A stretch of DNA of 64,000 nt from an uncultured Pelagibacteraceae bacterium (GCA_902594235.1 CACJLJ010000003.1:134526-198525); one strand, 5' to 3'; shown: positions 23,254 through 33,183, numbered from the stretch's first letter. Made by a program: numbers and translations. Notes: generated from the sequence alone by a model not told the origin.

Positions 23254-24661
23254 TATTTTTATTACTATATAAAATTTGATTTTTAAGTTTATTAATATTA
23301 TCAGCCATTTCAGTATCTTTCTCTTTTAATTTTTCAATTGTTTTTACCGAATGAATAATTGTTGTATGATCTCTATTTGAAAATTCTCGACCAATCTCCG
23401 GTAATGATTTTGATGTCAATACTTTCGTTAGGTAAATAGCAGTTTGCCTTGGCCTAACTAAATATCTTGATCTTCTAGAAGACAGCATTTCGTTTTTACT
23501 TATTTTAAAGAATTTGCAAACTAAGGTTTGAATCAAATCAATAGTTACTTTATTTTCTGTTAAATTTAATAAATCCTTAAGTATAACCTTTGTTTCCCCT
23601 AAATTTGGGGACTTATTATAAATTCTTGAAAAAGAAATTATTCTATTTAATGCACCGACCAACTCTCTTATACTTGTAGTTATTTCAGTACTTATGTAAT
23701 TTTGAATTTCAGATGAAATTTTACATTTTTCAGAATATAAAATATTTAACTCTTCCGCTTTTTTTTCAATAATTTTTTTCCTTAATACAAAATCAGGTTT
23801 TTGTATATCTACTACCAATCCTCCTGAAAATCTTGATTTTAATCTCTCTTGAATTCTTGCTAATTTATTTGGTGGTCTGTCAGCAGAAACGATAATCTGG
23901 GAACCTCTTTCAAGTAATGCATTAAATGTATGAAAAAATTCTTCTTGCATTGCCTCTTTCCCATTCATAAATTGAATATCATCTATTAATAAAACATCAG
24001 TATTTCTAAAATATTCCTTAAATCTAACCATATCGTTAGATTTTATAGATTTTACGAACTGATACATGAAGCGTTCAGCAGATATAAACATAACTTTATT
24101 ATTTTGTTTCAATTTAAAACCAATAGAATTTAAAAGATGTGTTTTTCCCATACCTACACCTCCATAAATATATAGTGGGTTATAATGTGAAATTGTCTCT
24201 GAAACTTTTAAAGAAGCTTCATATGCTAGTTTGTTACTAGAGCCAATAATAAAATTTTCAAATCTTTTATTTGGATCAATTCGATTATATTGAAATAAAT
24301 TATCTTTCAAAAAAGAAATATTCTTTTTATCTGACTCTACTTTTAAATGATTTTTTGATTCAGTATTTATTTCAAGTTTATCAATAATTTTAAGCTCAAT
24401 TCTTATTATTTGTTTTTTATAATTTTTTACTGTTTGTAGTATTTGGTCTAAATATCTAGATGTTATCCAATCCCTAATAAATCTAGTAGGAACTGATAAT
24501 AAAATATAATTATTAAATTCCTCTACAAAATCAATTTTTTTTAGCCAACTTTCATAGACATCTGAACCTAATTTATTTTTCATTTCTTTCTGAATTAAAC
24601 TCCAATCAAGATCTTCAGACTTAAAATTATCTATAGTTTTGTTTATTTTTATATTACTCAT
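23243..24661 (-). CDS. dnaA: chromosomal replication initiator DnaA
   Basis: A 472-residue AAA+ initiator. Walker A is GGVGMGKTHLLNSIG near 165-179, Walker B LLIDDIQFM, sensor motif ERLKSRFSGGLVVDI, and the C-terminal DNA-binding signature GREFSNRDHTTIIHS. No clear Shine-Dalgarno sequence precedes it. The 279 bases upstream (24662-24940) hold no consensus DnaA box that I can see; a GATTG/CAATC hairpin occurs at 24747-24758. Confidence 0.97.
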   Translation of the reverse strand: MSNIKINKTIDNFKSEDLDWSLIQKEMKNKLGSDVYESWLKKIDFVEEFNNYILLSVPTRFIRDWITSRYLDQILQTVKNYKKQIIRIELKIIDKLEINTESKNHLKVESDKKNISFLKDNLFQYNRIDPNKRFENFIIGSSNKLAYEASLKVSETISHYNPLYIYGGVGMGKTHLLNSIGFKLKQNNKVMFISAERFMYQFVKSIKSNDMVRFKEYFRNTDVLLIDDIQFMNGKEAMQEEFFHTFNALLERGSQIIVSADRPPNKLARIQERLKSRFSGGLVVDIQKPDFVLRKKIIEKKAEELNILYSEKCKISSEIQNYISTEITTSIRELVGALNRIISFSRIYNKSPNLGETKVILKDLLNLTENKVTIDLIQTLVCKFFKISKNEMLSSRRSRYLVRPRQTAIYLTKVLTSKSLPEIGREFSNRDHTTIIHSVKTIEKLKEKDTEMADNINKLKNQILYSNKNNEI

Positions 24662-24940
24662 AAAATAGAGGAGAGAGTTCAGTTAGAGCTATAATAAAAT
24701 TATTGCAACAAATAATTTCAAATTTTAAAAGAAAAATAAAATCTAGGATTGTGCAATCTACCGTCGTATAAAAATAATTTTTTAAATTTAATTATTTTTT
24801 TTAATTAAAATAAAATTTATGATTGAATATGAAGGAAAAAAATATTTACTAAATCTAAATATTGTATCAAAAATTTTTTATGTTACAGATTTTGTAGATC
24901 TTTAAGTTGTATAATAATAACAACTACAGGTATTTCTATT

Positions 24941-25201
24941 TTAAATTGATGAAATTTTTTTTGTTATTCTTGAAACGTTTCTTGATGCGTTTTGCTTTTT
25001 AATAACTCCTGTTTTAGCAATTTTCATTAATTCAGAATTCAACTTGGGAAGGAATTTTAGAGCTTCTGACTTTTTTTTGGTTTCTATAAGCATGCTCATT
25101 TTCTTTAATGCATTTTTATATCTACTTTTTCTAGCTTTATTAACATCAGTTTGCCTAGAAATTCTTCGAATTCTTTTAATTGCAGATTTTGTATTAGCCA
25201 T
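24941..25201 (-). CDS. rpsT: 30S ribosomal protein S20
   Basis: An 86-residue basic three-helix protein starting MANTKSAIKRIRRISRQ and ending with RNVSRITKKI, the standard S20 pattern. It binds 16S rRNA helices in the small subunit body. Placed between mutM and dnaA, as in several alphaproteobacteria where rpsT precedes dnaA. Confidence 0.96.
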   Translation of the reverse strand: MANTKSAIKRIRRISRQTDVNKARKSRYKNALKKMSMLIETKKKSEALKFLPKLNSELMKIAKTGVIKKQNASRNVSRITKKISSI

Positions 25202-25251
25202 TCACGCAGGGGTATAACTTGCAAATTTAAATCGGTCAATCAAATAATTTA

Positions 25252-26115
25252 TTATTTTTGACAAAAATTACAAAAGAACGAAGATCTTTTTGAAATATTT
25301 TTTTTTTTAATAATCCCTTTACAATTAGATCTCTTACAACTTAAACCTTCTCTTTGATAAACTTTAAAATCTTTTTGGAATTGACCGCTACTTCCTGAAA
25401 TATTTCTAAAGTCTCTTATACTTGATCCACCTTTTTGAATTGCATTTAATAAAACTTTTTTTGTATAATTTAAAATGTTTTTATAATCTTGAATTGTCAA
25501 TTTTTTCCCTTTTTTGGAAGGTTTTATTTTACAAAAATATAAAATTTCATTAGCATATATATTTCCAATTCCAGAAACAAAATTTTGATCAAGTAAGAAA
25601 CTTTTAATATTTTTTTCTTTATTTTTTAAATTTTTATCGAGATAATTCAAATTAAATCTTGAATCAAATGGCTCTGGGCCTAATTTACAAAATCTTTTTT
25701 TTAAAAAACTTTTTTCTTTTAAAATTTCAAAAAAGCCAAATCTCCTTGGATCATTATAAATTATTTTAAAATTATCAAAAAAAATACTAATATGATTATG
25801 TTTTTGTGGAAGCTGTTTTGAATGATAAAAGCTCATATTTGTCATTAAGTTTTTTTTTTTATTGTAAACTAAGTGAACAGTTCCAGACATACCAAGATGG
25901 ATTAAACATATATAATTATTTGATAAAAACAGTATCAAGTACTTTGAAAATCTATGAACCTTAATTATTTTTTGATTTTCTAAATATTTTTCAAATTTTA
26001 AAGGCACTTTTAATCTCAGATTTCTGTTTTTAACTTCAACTTTTTTGATAATTTTTCCCTTTATTTTTTTATTAAGTGATTGTTTTACTATTTCTACTTC
26101 TGGTAATTCTGGCAT
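25252..26115 (-). CDS. mutM: formamidopyrimidine-DNA glycosylase
   Basis: A 287-residue repair enzyme for 8-oxoguanine and ring-opened purines. The catalytic N terminus MPELPEVEIVKQSL provides Pro1 (after Met removal) and Glu2; Lys in HLGMSGTV-type block is conserved, and the helix-two-turn-helix region reads DQNFVSGIGNIYANEILY. The C-terminal zinc finger has Cys in SCKRSNCKG and FFCNFC. Divergent from ubiE with 31 bases between. Confidence 0.95.
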   Translation of the reverse strand: MPELPEVEIVKQSLNKKIKGKIIKKVEVKNRNLRLKVPLKFEKYLENQKIIKVHRFSKYLILFLSNNYICLIHLGMSGTVHLVYNKKKNLMTNMSFYHSKQLPQKHNHISIFFDNFKIIYNDPRRFGFFEILKEKSFLKKRFCKLGPEPFDSRFNLNYLDKNLKNKEKNIKSFLLDQNFVSGIGNIYANEILYFCKIKPSKKGKKLTIQDYKNILNYTKKVLLNAIQKGGSSIRDFRNISGSSGQFQKDFKVYQREGLSCKRSNCKGIIKKKNISKRSSFFCNFCQK

Positions 26116-26146
26116 TTAATACTATATTCAACATATAATTAATTTT

Positions 26147-26851
26147 ATGCAACAGTATCTACAAAATAAAAAAAGTTTAGTTCAAAACGTTTTTGATCAA
26201 GTTTATGATCAATACGATCTAATGAATGATTTCATGTCATTGGGAATTCATCGATTATGGAAAATAAATCTTATAAATATGATGAATCCGTCTCAAAATC
26301 AAAAATTAATTGATGTTGCGTGTGGTACAGGAGATATAGCAAGACTTTATTGCAAATATATAAAAAACCCTTCACTGATAACCTGCGTTGACCCAAATAA
26401 AGGTATGATCAAAAAGGGTAAAGCAAAACTTAATGAGTTTAAAAATCTAAACTGGGTTTTAGCGAGCGCTGAGAAATTACCTATTCCTGATAATTCATTT
26501 GATTTTTATAGTATTAGTTTTGGTATAAGAAATACACAAAATATTAATAAAGCAATATCAGAAGCATATCGAGTATTAAAACCAGGTGGTCGGTATTTTT
26601 GCCTTGAATTCTCTAAAATCCAAAATTCAAATTTAGATTTTATTTATAAGAATTATTCAAAAATTATACCATACATTGGAAAATTAATTGTGGGTGAAGA
26701 ACAGCCTTATGAATATCTTATAAAAAGTATTGAAAACTTTATTAATCAAGAAGAATTATTAGAATTACTAATTAAGAACAATTTTAAAAAATGCACCTAT
26801 AGAAATTTATCAGGTGGAATAGTTTCTATACATAGCGGATGGAAAATTTAA
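26147..26851 (+). CDS. ubiE: ubiquinone/menaquinone C-methyltransferase UbiE
   Basis: A 234-residue SAM-dependent methyltransferase of ubiquinone synthesis. The SAM loop is IDVACGTGDIARLY, the family motifs YDLMNDFMSLGIHRLWK and SFGIRNTQNINKA are present, and the C terminus has GGIVSIHSGWK. The TAA overlaps the ATG of ubiB (TAATG at 26849-26853). The mutM/ubiE/ubiB order is typical of alphaproteobacteria. Confidence 0.96.
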   Translation: MQQYLQNKKSLVQNVFDQVYDQYDLMNDFMSLGIHRLWKINLINMMNPSQNQKLIDVACGTGDIARLYCKYIKNPSLITCVDPNKGMIKKGKAKLNEFKNLNWVLASAEKLPIPDNSFDFYSISFGIRNTQNINKAISEAYRVLKPGGRYFCLEFSKIQNSNLDFIYKNYSKIIPYIGKLIVGEEQPYEYLIKSIENFINQEELLELLIKNNFKKCTYRNLSGGIVSIHSGWKI

Positions 26852-28419
26852 TGTTTAAAAAACTTATTACTCTTTTTAAATTAGGTCGTAAAGTCGCAAA
26901 ATCAGATATATTAGATATCACGTCAAAATTTCAAGAACCTCCTATAGGAATAAAGTTTTTATTTAAAATTTTGTCCTTTTCTTTTTCTCCAAAGAAAAAC
27001 TCATATAACAATTTGGATGAAGGGGAAAGATTATCAAGTTCATTAGAGTCAATGGGCACAACATTTATTAAACTAGGTCAATTTTTGGCAACCAGACCAG
27101 ACATTATTGGAGAAGAACTGTCAAAAAAATTAGAAAATCTCCAAGATAGACTACCTCCTTTTTCTTTAACCCAAGCAAAAGAAATAATAAAAAATGACCT
27201 TGGTGAAAACACTTACAATTCTATCATTAATTTAAGTGAACCTGTAGCTGCAGCATCAATAGCACAAGTTCATAAAGCTCAAATAAATGATAATGGAACG
27301 ATAAAAGATGTAGCAATAAAAATTTTAAGACCAAATATTAAAAAAATTTTTAATGAGGAAATAGATGCAATGATGCTTTTTGCTTTTTTAGTAGAGTCAT
27401 TTTTAAAAAAAACAAAAAGACTTAAATTAGTAGAAGTAGTTTTTTTACTTAAAGAGATTACAAATCTTGAAATGGATCTCAGATTTGAGGCTGCTGCTGC
27501 AAATGAATATTCTGAAAATACTAAAAATGATGTTGGGTTCAAAGTTCCAGAGATTTATTGGAATTACACAAGTGAGAATGTTCTGACACTTGATTGGGTT
27601 GAGGGAATTTCAATAAGAGAGACTGAAGAACTTAAAAAAAGAAATTTTAATACTGAAAAGATTGCAGAGGATATAATTCAAAACTTTTTACGACACGCTG
27701 TAAGAGATGGTTTCTTTCACGCGGATATGCACCAAGGAAATATTTTCATTGATAACAACGGTCACATAGTCCCAATCGATTTTGGAATTATGGGTAGACT
27801 TGATAAAATGAGTAAGAGATTTCTAGCAGAAATTTTATTTGGTTTTATTCAAAGAGATTATAAAAAAGTTGCAGAAGTACATTTAATTGCAGGTCTCGTT
27901 CCTAAAGAAGTCCCAATTGATGATCTGGCCCAAGCTTTAAGATCAATAGGTGAGCCTATTTTTGGCCAAGCTGTTAAAGATATTTCTGGTGGAAAATTAT
28001 TGAAACAATTATTCGACGTAACTGAAAAATTTAATATGCAAACACAACCTCAACTTCTTATGTTACAAAAAACAATGGTAGTAGTTGAAGGGGTAGCTAG
28101 AAAATTGAATCCTAATACAAACATATGGACAACATCAAAACCAGTTCTTGAAAATTGGTTAAAAGAAACTAAAGATCCAATGGTAAAAATTAATGAAACT
28201 CTTCAAAACACATCTGAAGTATTGAAAAGGTTGCCTGAATTTCCAGAAATTATGGACAAAGCTAATCAAGCTCTCACATACTTAGCTAGTGGACAAATTC
28301 CGCAAAATTCAAACTCTTACACAGCTTTAAATACAAAAAAATCAGAAATGATTGCCTTTAGAAATCAATCTATTATTGGTTTATTAGTCCTTGTAATTTT
28401 AAGTCTATTGGTATTTTAA
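26851..28419 (+). CDS. ubiB: UbiB atypical kinase/ATPase
   Basis: A 522-residue ABC1/COQ8-family protein needed for ubiquinone synthesis. The KxGQ motif is FIKLGQFLATRPDI, the ATP-binding Ala-rich loop AAASIAQVHKAQ, the catalytic part HADMHQGNIF and IDFGIMGRL. A C-terminal membrane segment (SIIGLLVLVILSLLVF) anchors it. ATG 26851 is preferred over an in-frame ATG four codons upstream because it overlaps the ubiE stop. Confidence 0.95.
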   Translation: MFKKLITLFKLGRKVAKSDILDITSKFQEPPIGIKFLFKILSFSFSPKKNSYNNLDEGERLSSSLESMGTTFIKLGQFLATRPDIIGEELSKKLENLQDRLPPFSLTQAKEIIKNDLGENTYNSIINLSEPVAAASIAQVHKAQINDNGTIKDVAIKILRPNIKKIFNEEIDAMMLFAFLVESFLKKTKRLKLVEVVFLLKEITNLEMDLRFEAAAANEYSENTKNDVGFKVPEIYWNYTSENVLTLDWVEGISIRETEELKKRNFNTEKIAEDIIQNFLRHAVRDGFFHADMHQGNIFIDNNGHIVPIDFGIMGRLDKMSKRFLAEILFGFIQRDYKKVAEVHLIAGLVPKEVPIDDLAQALRSIGEPIFGQAVKDISGGKLLKQLFDVTEKFNMQTQPQLLMLQKTMVVVEGVARKLNPNTNIWTTSKPVLENWLKETKDPMVKINETLQNTSEVLKRLPEFPEIMDKANQALTYLASGQIPQNSNSYTALNTKKSEMIAFRNQSIIGLLVLVILSLLVF

Positions 28420-28426
28420 TTTGTGA

Positions 28427-29626
28427 ATGAAAAATTTAGCTAATAAAAAAGTTTTACTTATTATTTGTGGAGGTATTTCTGCATATAAAAGTCTTGAAGT
28501 TATTAGGTTATTTAAAAAAGCAAATGTGGAATTAAAAACTATTTTAACAAAAAACGCTAAGCAATTCATAACGCCTTTATCTGTAACATCCTTATCACAA
28601 GGTAAAGTTTATGACGATCTTTTTAATATCGAAAATGAAACAGAGATGGATCATATCTCTCTTTCTAGATGGGCTGATGCAATAATTGTTGCTCCAGCTA
28701 CTGCAAACACTATTTCAAAACTAAGCCAAGGTTCTTCTGAAGACCTAGCTTCAACAGTAATTCTTGCATCTAATAAAAAAGTTTTTTTGGCACCAGCAAT
28801 GAATGTAAGAATGTGGGATCACCAATCTACCAAAGATAATTTAGCTAAATTAAAAAATTATAGCTATAGAATAATTGGTCCAGAAATTGGGGATATGGCA
28901 TGCGGAGAATACGGTGAAGGAAAGATGTCGGAGCCTTTAAAAATAGTAGATGAACTAGAAAGCTATTTTAAAAATTTAAAAAAAAATAACAAATTAAAGG
29001 CAATAGTAACTGCAGGACCTACTTATGAATATATTGATCCGGTAAGATTTATTACCAATAAATCAAGTGGGAAACAAGGATATGAGATTGCAAAGTCGTT
29101 ATCAAAAAAAGGTTTTGATACAACCTTAATCGCTGGACCGACAAATTTGGAATTAAATAATGATATAAAGTTAATAAAAGTTGAAACTGCTGAAGAAATG
29201 TTTCAGGCAACACTTAATAGCTTACCTGCAGATGTTGCGATATTTTCTGCGGCAGTTGGTGATTATAAAGTAAAAAACGTCTCTAAAGAAAAAATTAAGA
29301 AAATAAATAATCTCAATTTAGAATTTGAGAAAAATGTAGATATTCTAAATTATATCTCTAATCATAACTCTTTGAGGCCTAAGCTTGTTATTGGATTTGC
29401 TGCAGAAACAAATAATTTAGATAAATATGCTAATGAAAAACTAAATGAAAAAAATTGTGATTGGATAATTGCAAATGATGTATCAAATAACAAAATTGGA
29501 TTTGATTCAGATTTTAATGAAGTATCAATTTTTTATAAAAATAGTGATCCTGAAAAAATTAAATATAAACTTAAATCTGAAATTTCAGATGAAGTTGTCG
29601 AAAAAATTATTGATCATTTAAATTAA
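28427..29626 (+). CDS. coaBC: bifunctional phosphopantothenoylcysteine decarboxylase/synthetase
   Basis: A 399-residue enzyme for two steps of coenzyme A synthesis. The N-terminal flavin (CoaC) half has GGISAYKSLEVIR, the active site region DHISLSRWADAIIVAPATAN and the substrate clamp APAMNVRMW with GDMACGEYGEGKM. The C-terminal CoaB half starts near 190 with AGPTYEYIDPVRFITNKSSG. Its TAA overlaps the dut ATG by one base. Confidence 0.96.
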   Translation: MKNLANKKVLLIICGGISAYKSLEVIRLFKKANVELKTILTKNAKQFITPLSVTSLSQGKVYDDLFNIENETEMDHISLSRWADAIIVAPATANTISKLSQGSSEDLASTVILASNKKVFLAPAMNVRMWDHQSTKDNLAKLKNYSYRIIGPEIGDMACGEYGEGKMSEPLKIVDELESYFKNLKKNNKLKAIVTAGPTYEYIDPVRFITNKSSGKQGYEIAKSLSKKGFDTTLIAGPTNLELNNDIKLIKVETAEEMFQATLNSLPADVAIFSAAVGDYKVKNVSKEKIKKINNLNLEFEKNVDILNYISNHNSLRPKLVIGFAAETNNLDKYANEKLNEKNCDWIIANDVSNNKIGFDSDFNEVSIFYKNSDPEKIKYKLKSEISDEVVEKIIDHLN

Positions 29627-30063
29627 TGGTTAAAGTTTTAATTAAAAAATTGAGTCCCACTGTTCAATTACCTAAATACGAAACTAATGGCGCATCCGGT
29701 ATGGATTTGATGGCTTTTATAAAAAAACCAATTAATTTAGAACCAGGTAAATCTTGTCTTGTTCCAACTGGCTTATCAGTTGCATTTCCTGAAGAATATG
29801 AAATTCAAATAAGACCAAGATCTGGCTTAGCAGCAAAAAATAACATTAGTGTTTTAAATACACCAGGAACTATTGATAGCGATTATAGAGGTGAAATTAA
29901 AATTATTTTATTTAATCATAGTAGTGAAAATTTTATAATTAATGACAAAGATAGAGTTGCTCAAATGGTATTAACTCCGATTATAAAAATGGAACTAGAA
30001 GAAACAAATGAGCTTCCAGAGTCTGTAAGAGGTGAGGGAGGGTTCGGATCGACAGGTAAATGA
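29626..30063 (+). CDS. dut: dUTP diphosphatase
   Basis: A 145-residue trimeric dUTPase that converts dUTP to dUMP. The five motifs are visible: NGASGMDLMAF, RPRSGLAAKNN, NTPGTIDSDYRGEI, KDRVAQMVLTP and RGEGGFGSTG. Standard length. Linked by a 4-base overlap to the ThiF-like gene. coaBC-dut is a common pairing. Confidence 0.97.
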   Translation: MVKVLIKKLSPTVQLPKYETNGASGMDLMAFIKKPINLEPGKSCLVPTGLSVAFPEEYEIQIRPRSGLAAKNNISVLNTPGTIDSDYRGEIKIILFNHSSENFIINDKDRVAQMVLTPIIKMELEETNELPESVRGEGGFGSTGK

Positions 30064-30797
30064 AAAATAGTTTAAATAAATCTCAAATCGAAAGATTTTC
30101 AAGACAATTAGTTTTGAAAAATATAGGAGCTAAAGGACAAAAAAAAATTTTGTCCTCCAAAGTTTTAATTGTTGGAGTTGGTGGTTTAGGGTGCCCTGCT
30201 GCAGAAAATCTTGTAAGAGCTGGTATTGGCACTATAGGTCTAATAGACAATGATATTGTTAACCTTTCAAATATTCATAGACAAAGTCTGTTTAGTTCTA
30301 AAGATATTACAAAAACAAAAGTTAGTGTAGCAGCAAATAAACTTAAAGAAATAAATCCACTAACAAAAATTAAAACCTATAAATCAAGACTCAACGAAAA
30401 TAATATTGAAAAGATAATTAAAAATTATGAACTTATTATTGATGGTTCTGATAATTTTAAAACAAAATTTTTAATAAATGATTATTGTATGAAATTAAAA
30501 AAAAAGTTAGTGACTGGCGCTATAAGTAAATTTGACGGTCACATATTTACATTTGATTTCAAAAATAAAGAGACAGCATCATTAAAAAATTTTTATCAAG
30601 AAAAAGAGATTTCCGATGATGTTTTAAATTGTGAATTTGAAGGAGTTCTTGGTACAACTGCGTCAATAGTTGGCACTACTCAAGCCAATGAAGCTTTAAA
30701 AATGTTAATGGAAATTGGTCAAAATTTGAAAAACCAAATATTAATTATAGATTTATTAAATCTTAATTTTAGAAAGGTTAAATTTAAAAAGAAATAA
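30060..30797 (+). CDS. ThiF/MoeB-like adenylyltransferase lacking the zinc cysteines
   Basis: A 245-residue E1-like protein that should adenylate the C terminus of a small ubiquitin-fold sulfur carrier (ThiS or MoaD). Nucleotide loop GVGGLGCPAAENLVRAGIG, then IDNDIVNLSNIHRQSLF and IDGSDNFKTKFLIND. The usual C-x2-C pairs (YRCLYP-type segment and a C-terminal pair) are absent: the corresponding places read SLKNFYQEKE and FRKVKFKKK. One Cys (VLNCEFEGVLG) remains near the catalytic position. No thiS or moaD neighbour is seen, so the partner is open. Confidence 0.85.
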   Translation: MKNSLNKSQIERFSRQLVLKNIGAKGQKKILSSKVLIVGVGGLGCPAAENLVRAGIGTIGLIDNDIVNLSNIHRQSLFSSKDITKTKVSVAANKLKEINPLTKIKTYKSRLNENNIEKIIKNYELIIDGSDNFKTKFLINDYCMKLKKKLVTGAISKFDGHIFTFDFKNKETASLKNFYQEKEISDDVLNCEFEGVLGTTASIVGTTQANEALKMLMEIGQNLKNQILIIDLLNLNFRKVKFKKK

Positions 30798-31240
30798 TGA
30801 AAAAATTTTTTTTTTTAATATTAATTTGGCTTTTATTTCCTTCTGTTGCTGTTGCTGAGGAGATTTATCTTTCTTTAAAAAAGAATAAAGTTAACGTAAG
30901 ATATGGGCCAAGCTTTGAGTCTCCAGTTAAGTATATTTATAAAAAAATTGATTTACCAATAAAACAAATTGATAAAAAAGAAAATTGGAGAAGAATTATA
31001 GACTCTAAAAATAATAGTGGGTGGATACATTGGTCCCAATTAAAAAAGATCAATTCTATAATTCCTTTAAAAGACAAAATTTTGTTTAAGAATCCCTCCA
31101 AATTTTCAAAACCTATAGCTAAAATTAGAGAGGGTAGACTTTTAATAGTTCAAAAATGTGATGGTGAGTGGTGTAAAGTTAAAACACAAAAAATTAAGGG
31201 TTGGATTAAAATAGATAAGGTTTGGGGTTTTATTAATTAA
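30797..31240 (+). CDS. exported SH3-domain protein
   Basis: A 147-residue protein with signal peptide MKKFFFLILIWLLFPSVAVA and two bacterial SH3-like units: VNVRYGPSFESPVKYIYKK with NSGWIHWSQL, and a second block ending EWCKVKTQKIKGWIKIDKVWG. Such SH3_4-type proteins (COG3807) sit in the periplasm and are thought to bind cell-wall peptides. Its last 8 bases overlap the convergent DUF3501 gene. Confidence 0.85.
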   Translation: MKKFFFLILIWLLFPSVAVAEEIYLSLKKNKVNVRYGPSFESPVKYIYKKIDLPIKQIDKKENWRRIIDSKNNSGWIHWSQLKKINSIIPLKDKILFKNPSKFSKPIAKIREGRLLIVQKCDGEWCKVKTQKIKGWIKIDKVWGFIN

Positions 31241-31832
31241 AATCTTTTAATAATGATTTTACTGTTGCGTCATTCAATTTTGTTGAATGTGAATACTCAT
31301 TGTGATTAATTCCAAGTTCAATTAATGGTGAATTTGATTTAAAAGTTTTTATTTGCTCATCGTTAAATTTAAAGTGAATAAATTGAACTGATGAAGCTTT
31401 TCCTTCTGCTGAAGTTCTATCAACATCTTCCTCTGGAACAGCTTTAATCAAATCTCCATTAACCTTCATATAAACTTTTTCTTCTATTCCACCTACTTTG
31501 TTTAAAAAAGTAGCTCTAGAAACAGGATTGTCAATTTCAAACATTAATGTTGCTGTTAGTTCTTTTCCATTTGGAATTAAAGGATTGTAAGCTGATAGTT
31601 CATCTTTTAATTGTTCATCGCCACCTTTTTCAATGTAAAGCATTTCTTGAACTTGCGCTAACATTGTCTCATAGCTTTCAAAATAAAATGTTGCATAAGG
31701 TCCCAATGGAACTCTTCTATATTTTTTAAATTCTAAAATACTTTTTCTTAATTCTTTTCTTTGTTTCGTATAAACATCTAAAGGTGTGATGTCTTCTTTT
31801 TGGATTTCTCTCTTTTCTTTAGGCATCATCAT
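31233..31832 (-). CDS. DUF3501 family protein
   Basis: A 199-residue protein beginning near EKREIQKEDITPLDVYTKQR and carrying YATFYFESYETMLAQVQEMLYIEKGG, the pattern of the DUF3501 family. Three consecutive ATG codons make the exact start uncertain by two residues. The family is almost always encoded next to a GlpC/HdrD-like iron-sulfur protein and rubrerythrin, as here, so a joint role in peroxide or redox metabolism is inferred. It overlaps the Fe-S gene by 4 bases. Confidence 0.85.
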   Translation of the reverse strand: MMMPKEKREIQKEDITPLDVYTKQRKELRKSILEFKKYRRVPLGPYATFYFESYETMLAQVQEMLYIEKGGDEQLKDELSAYNPLIPNGKELTATLMFEIDNPVSRATFLNKVGGIEEKVYMKVNGDLIKAVPEEDVDRTSAEGKASSVQFIHFKFNDEQIKTFKSNSPLIELGINHNEYSHSTKLNDATVKSLLKDFN

Positions 31833-33160
31833 AACCTATAACTTTTTGCTACTAATTCGATAGGGTGTAGTGCCTCATCATTTGAAATATTTGTATCTAC
31901 TTCTAATTGTTTTAAATGCTTTCCTGCTAGTGGACAATCTGAAGCCATATATTTATTATTTTTTGTTTTAATTTGCCTGGCCGTTGGTTTACCAACTTTA
32001 ATAGCCAAATCATGTGTATCTTTCATAACTCCAAAAGTTCCGCCGTGACCAGCACATCTTTCAACTACATCTATTTTTATATTTGGAATTAATTTAAGCA
32101 TATCTCTAGCTTTAATACCCATATTTTGGGCTCGAGCATGACACGCATGATGAACTGTAACACCACCATCAATTTCTTGTAAACCCTCAGCAACACCCTC
32201 TTTATTTGCAATATCAACAATATATTCATCAATATCCATTACATTTGCTGACAATTTCTTTATATTTTCATCGTTTGGAAGCAAAAGTGGCCATTCAAAT
32301 TTTAACATTAAACCACAACTAGCTGTAAGAGTGACTACTTTGTAACCTTTATCTATCCATTCTATTAAATCTTTTGAAACTTTTTTGGCTTGCTCAACTA
32401 CTTTTGGTAAATCGGCTTGTTCCAAGAAAGGCATACCACAACAACCAGGATAAGCTTCTTGAACCTCAACCCTATTTTTTTTCAATACTTTTAAAGCTGC
32501 AACACCAGTATTTTTTTTGTTAAAGTTTACAAAACAAGTTGAATAAATAACAACTTTTCTATCACTTAAATTATTTTCATAATTTATTTTATTAATATTT
32601 TTTTTAAAAAAATTTGAAAAGGTTTCAGAATTATATTTTGGCAGTTGAACTCTTATATCTATGCCCGCAATGATTTCTAATACTTTTCTAAAAAATTTGC
32701 TTTTAATTCTGGATAACCAATTTATTAGACCCGAAAACATTATACCTATTTTAGAATTCCTATCTATTTCAGCTAATTGTCTAGGAACAGCAGGCAATTT
32801 ACCTTGTTTTTTTTGTGCTGTTCTGTACCTCAACATTAAATGAGGAAAATCCAAGTCGAAATCGTGAGGTGGTACATACGGACACTTCGTCATAAAGCAC
32901 ATATCGCATAATGTACAAGCATCAACAACAGGTGCAAATTGTTCACTAGATAAACTTTCTACATCCTCATTTTTAGACTCATCAATCATATCAAAAAGTT
33001 TTGGAAACGAGTCACAAAGATTAAAGCACCTTCTGCAACCATGGCAAATATCAAACACTCTTCTCATCTCGGCATCTAATTTTTCTGGATTTAAAAAATC
33101 TGGATTTTCGAAATCTATTGGATGACGAATTGGTGCTTCTGTGCTTCCCTCTTTGCTCAT
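31829..33160 (-). CDS. GlpC/HdrD-like iron-sulfur protein
   Basis: A 443-residue cytosolic Fe-S protein. The N-terminal part has two [4Fe-4S] sites: CHGCRRCFNLCDSFP and CTLCDMCFMTKCPYVPP. The C-terminal half has two cysteine-rich CCG-like domains (AYPGCCGMPFLEQADLP and VERCAGHGGTFGV with ACHARAQNMG before it). It resembles subunits that pass electrons between quinones or flavoproteins and disulfides or metals. With DUF3501 and rubrerythrin it forms a conserved three-gene set; the electron donor is unknown. Confidence 0.87.
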   Translation of the reverse strand: MSKEGSTEAPIRHPIDFENPDFLNPEKLDAEMRRVFDICHGCRRCFNLCDSFPKLFDMIDESKNEDVESLSSEQFAPVVDACTLCDMCFMTKCPYVPPHDFDLDFPHLMLRYRTAQKKQGKLPAVPRQLAEIDRNSKIGIMFSGLINWLSRIKSKFFRKVLEIIAGIDIRVQLPKYNSETFSNFFKKNINKINYENNLSDRKVVIYSTCFVNFNKKNTGVAALKVLKKNRVEVQEAYPGCCGMPFLEQADLPKVVEQAKKVSKDLIEWIDKGYKVVTLTASCGLMLKFEWPLLLPNDENIKKLSANVMDIDEYIVDIANKEGVAEGLQEIDGGVTVHHACHARAQNMGIKARDMLKLIPNIKIDVVERCAGHGGTFGVMKDTHDLAIKVGKPTARQIKTKNNKYMASDCPLAGKHLKQLEVDTNISNDEALHPIELVAKSYRL

Positions 33161-33183
33161 AATTGATATCGGTTTTAATGAAT

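Noticed and set aside
24819-24905. 28-residue ORF between dnaA and rpsT
   Set aside because: No ribosome site and no recognisable features; chance ORFs of this size are expected.
24662-24940. Candidate oriC upstream of dnaA
   Set aside because: A/T-rich and next to dnaA, but I find no consensus DnaA boxes; alphaproteobacterial origins are often not beside dnaA. A skew plot of the full genome would decide.
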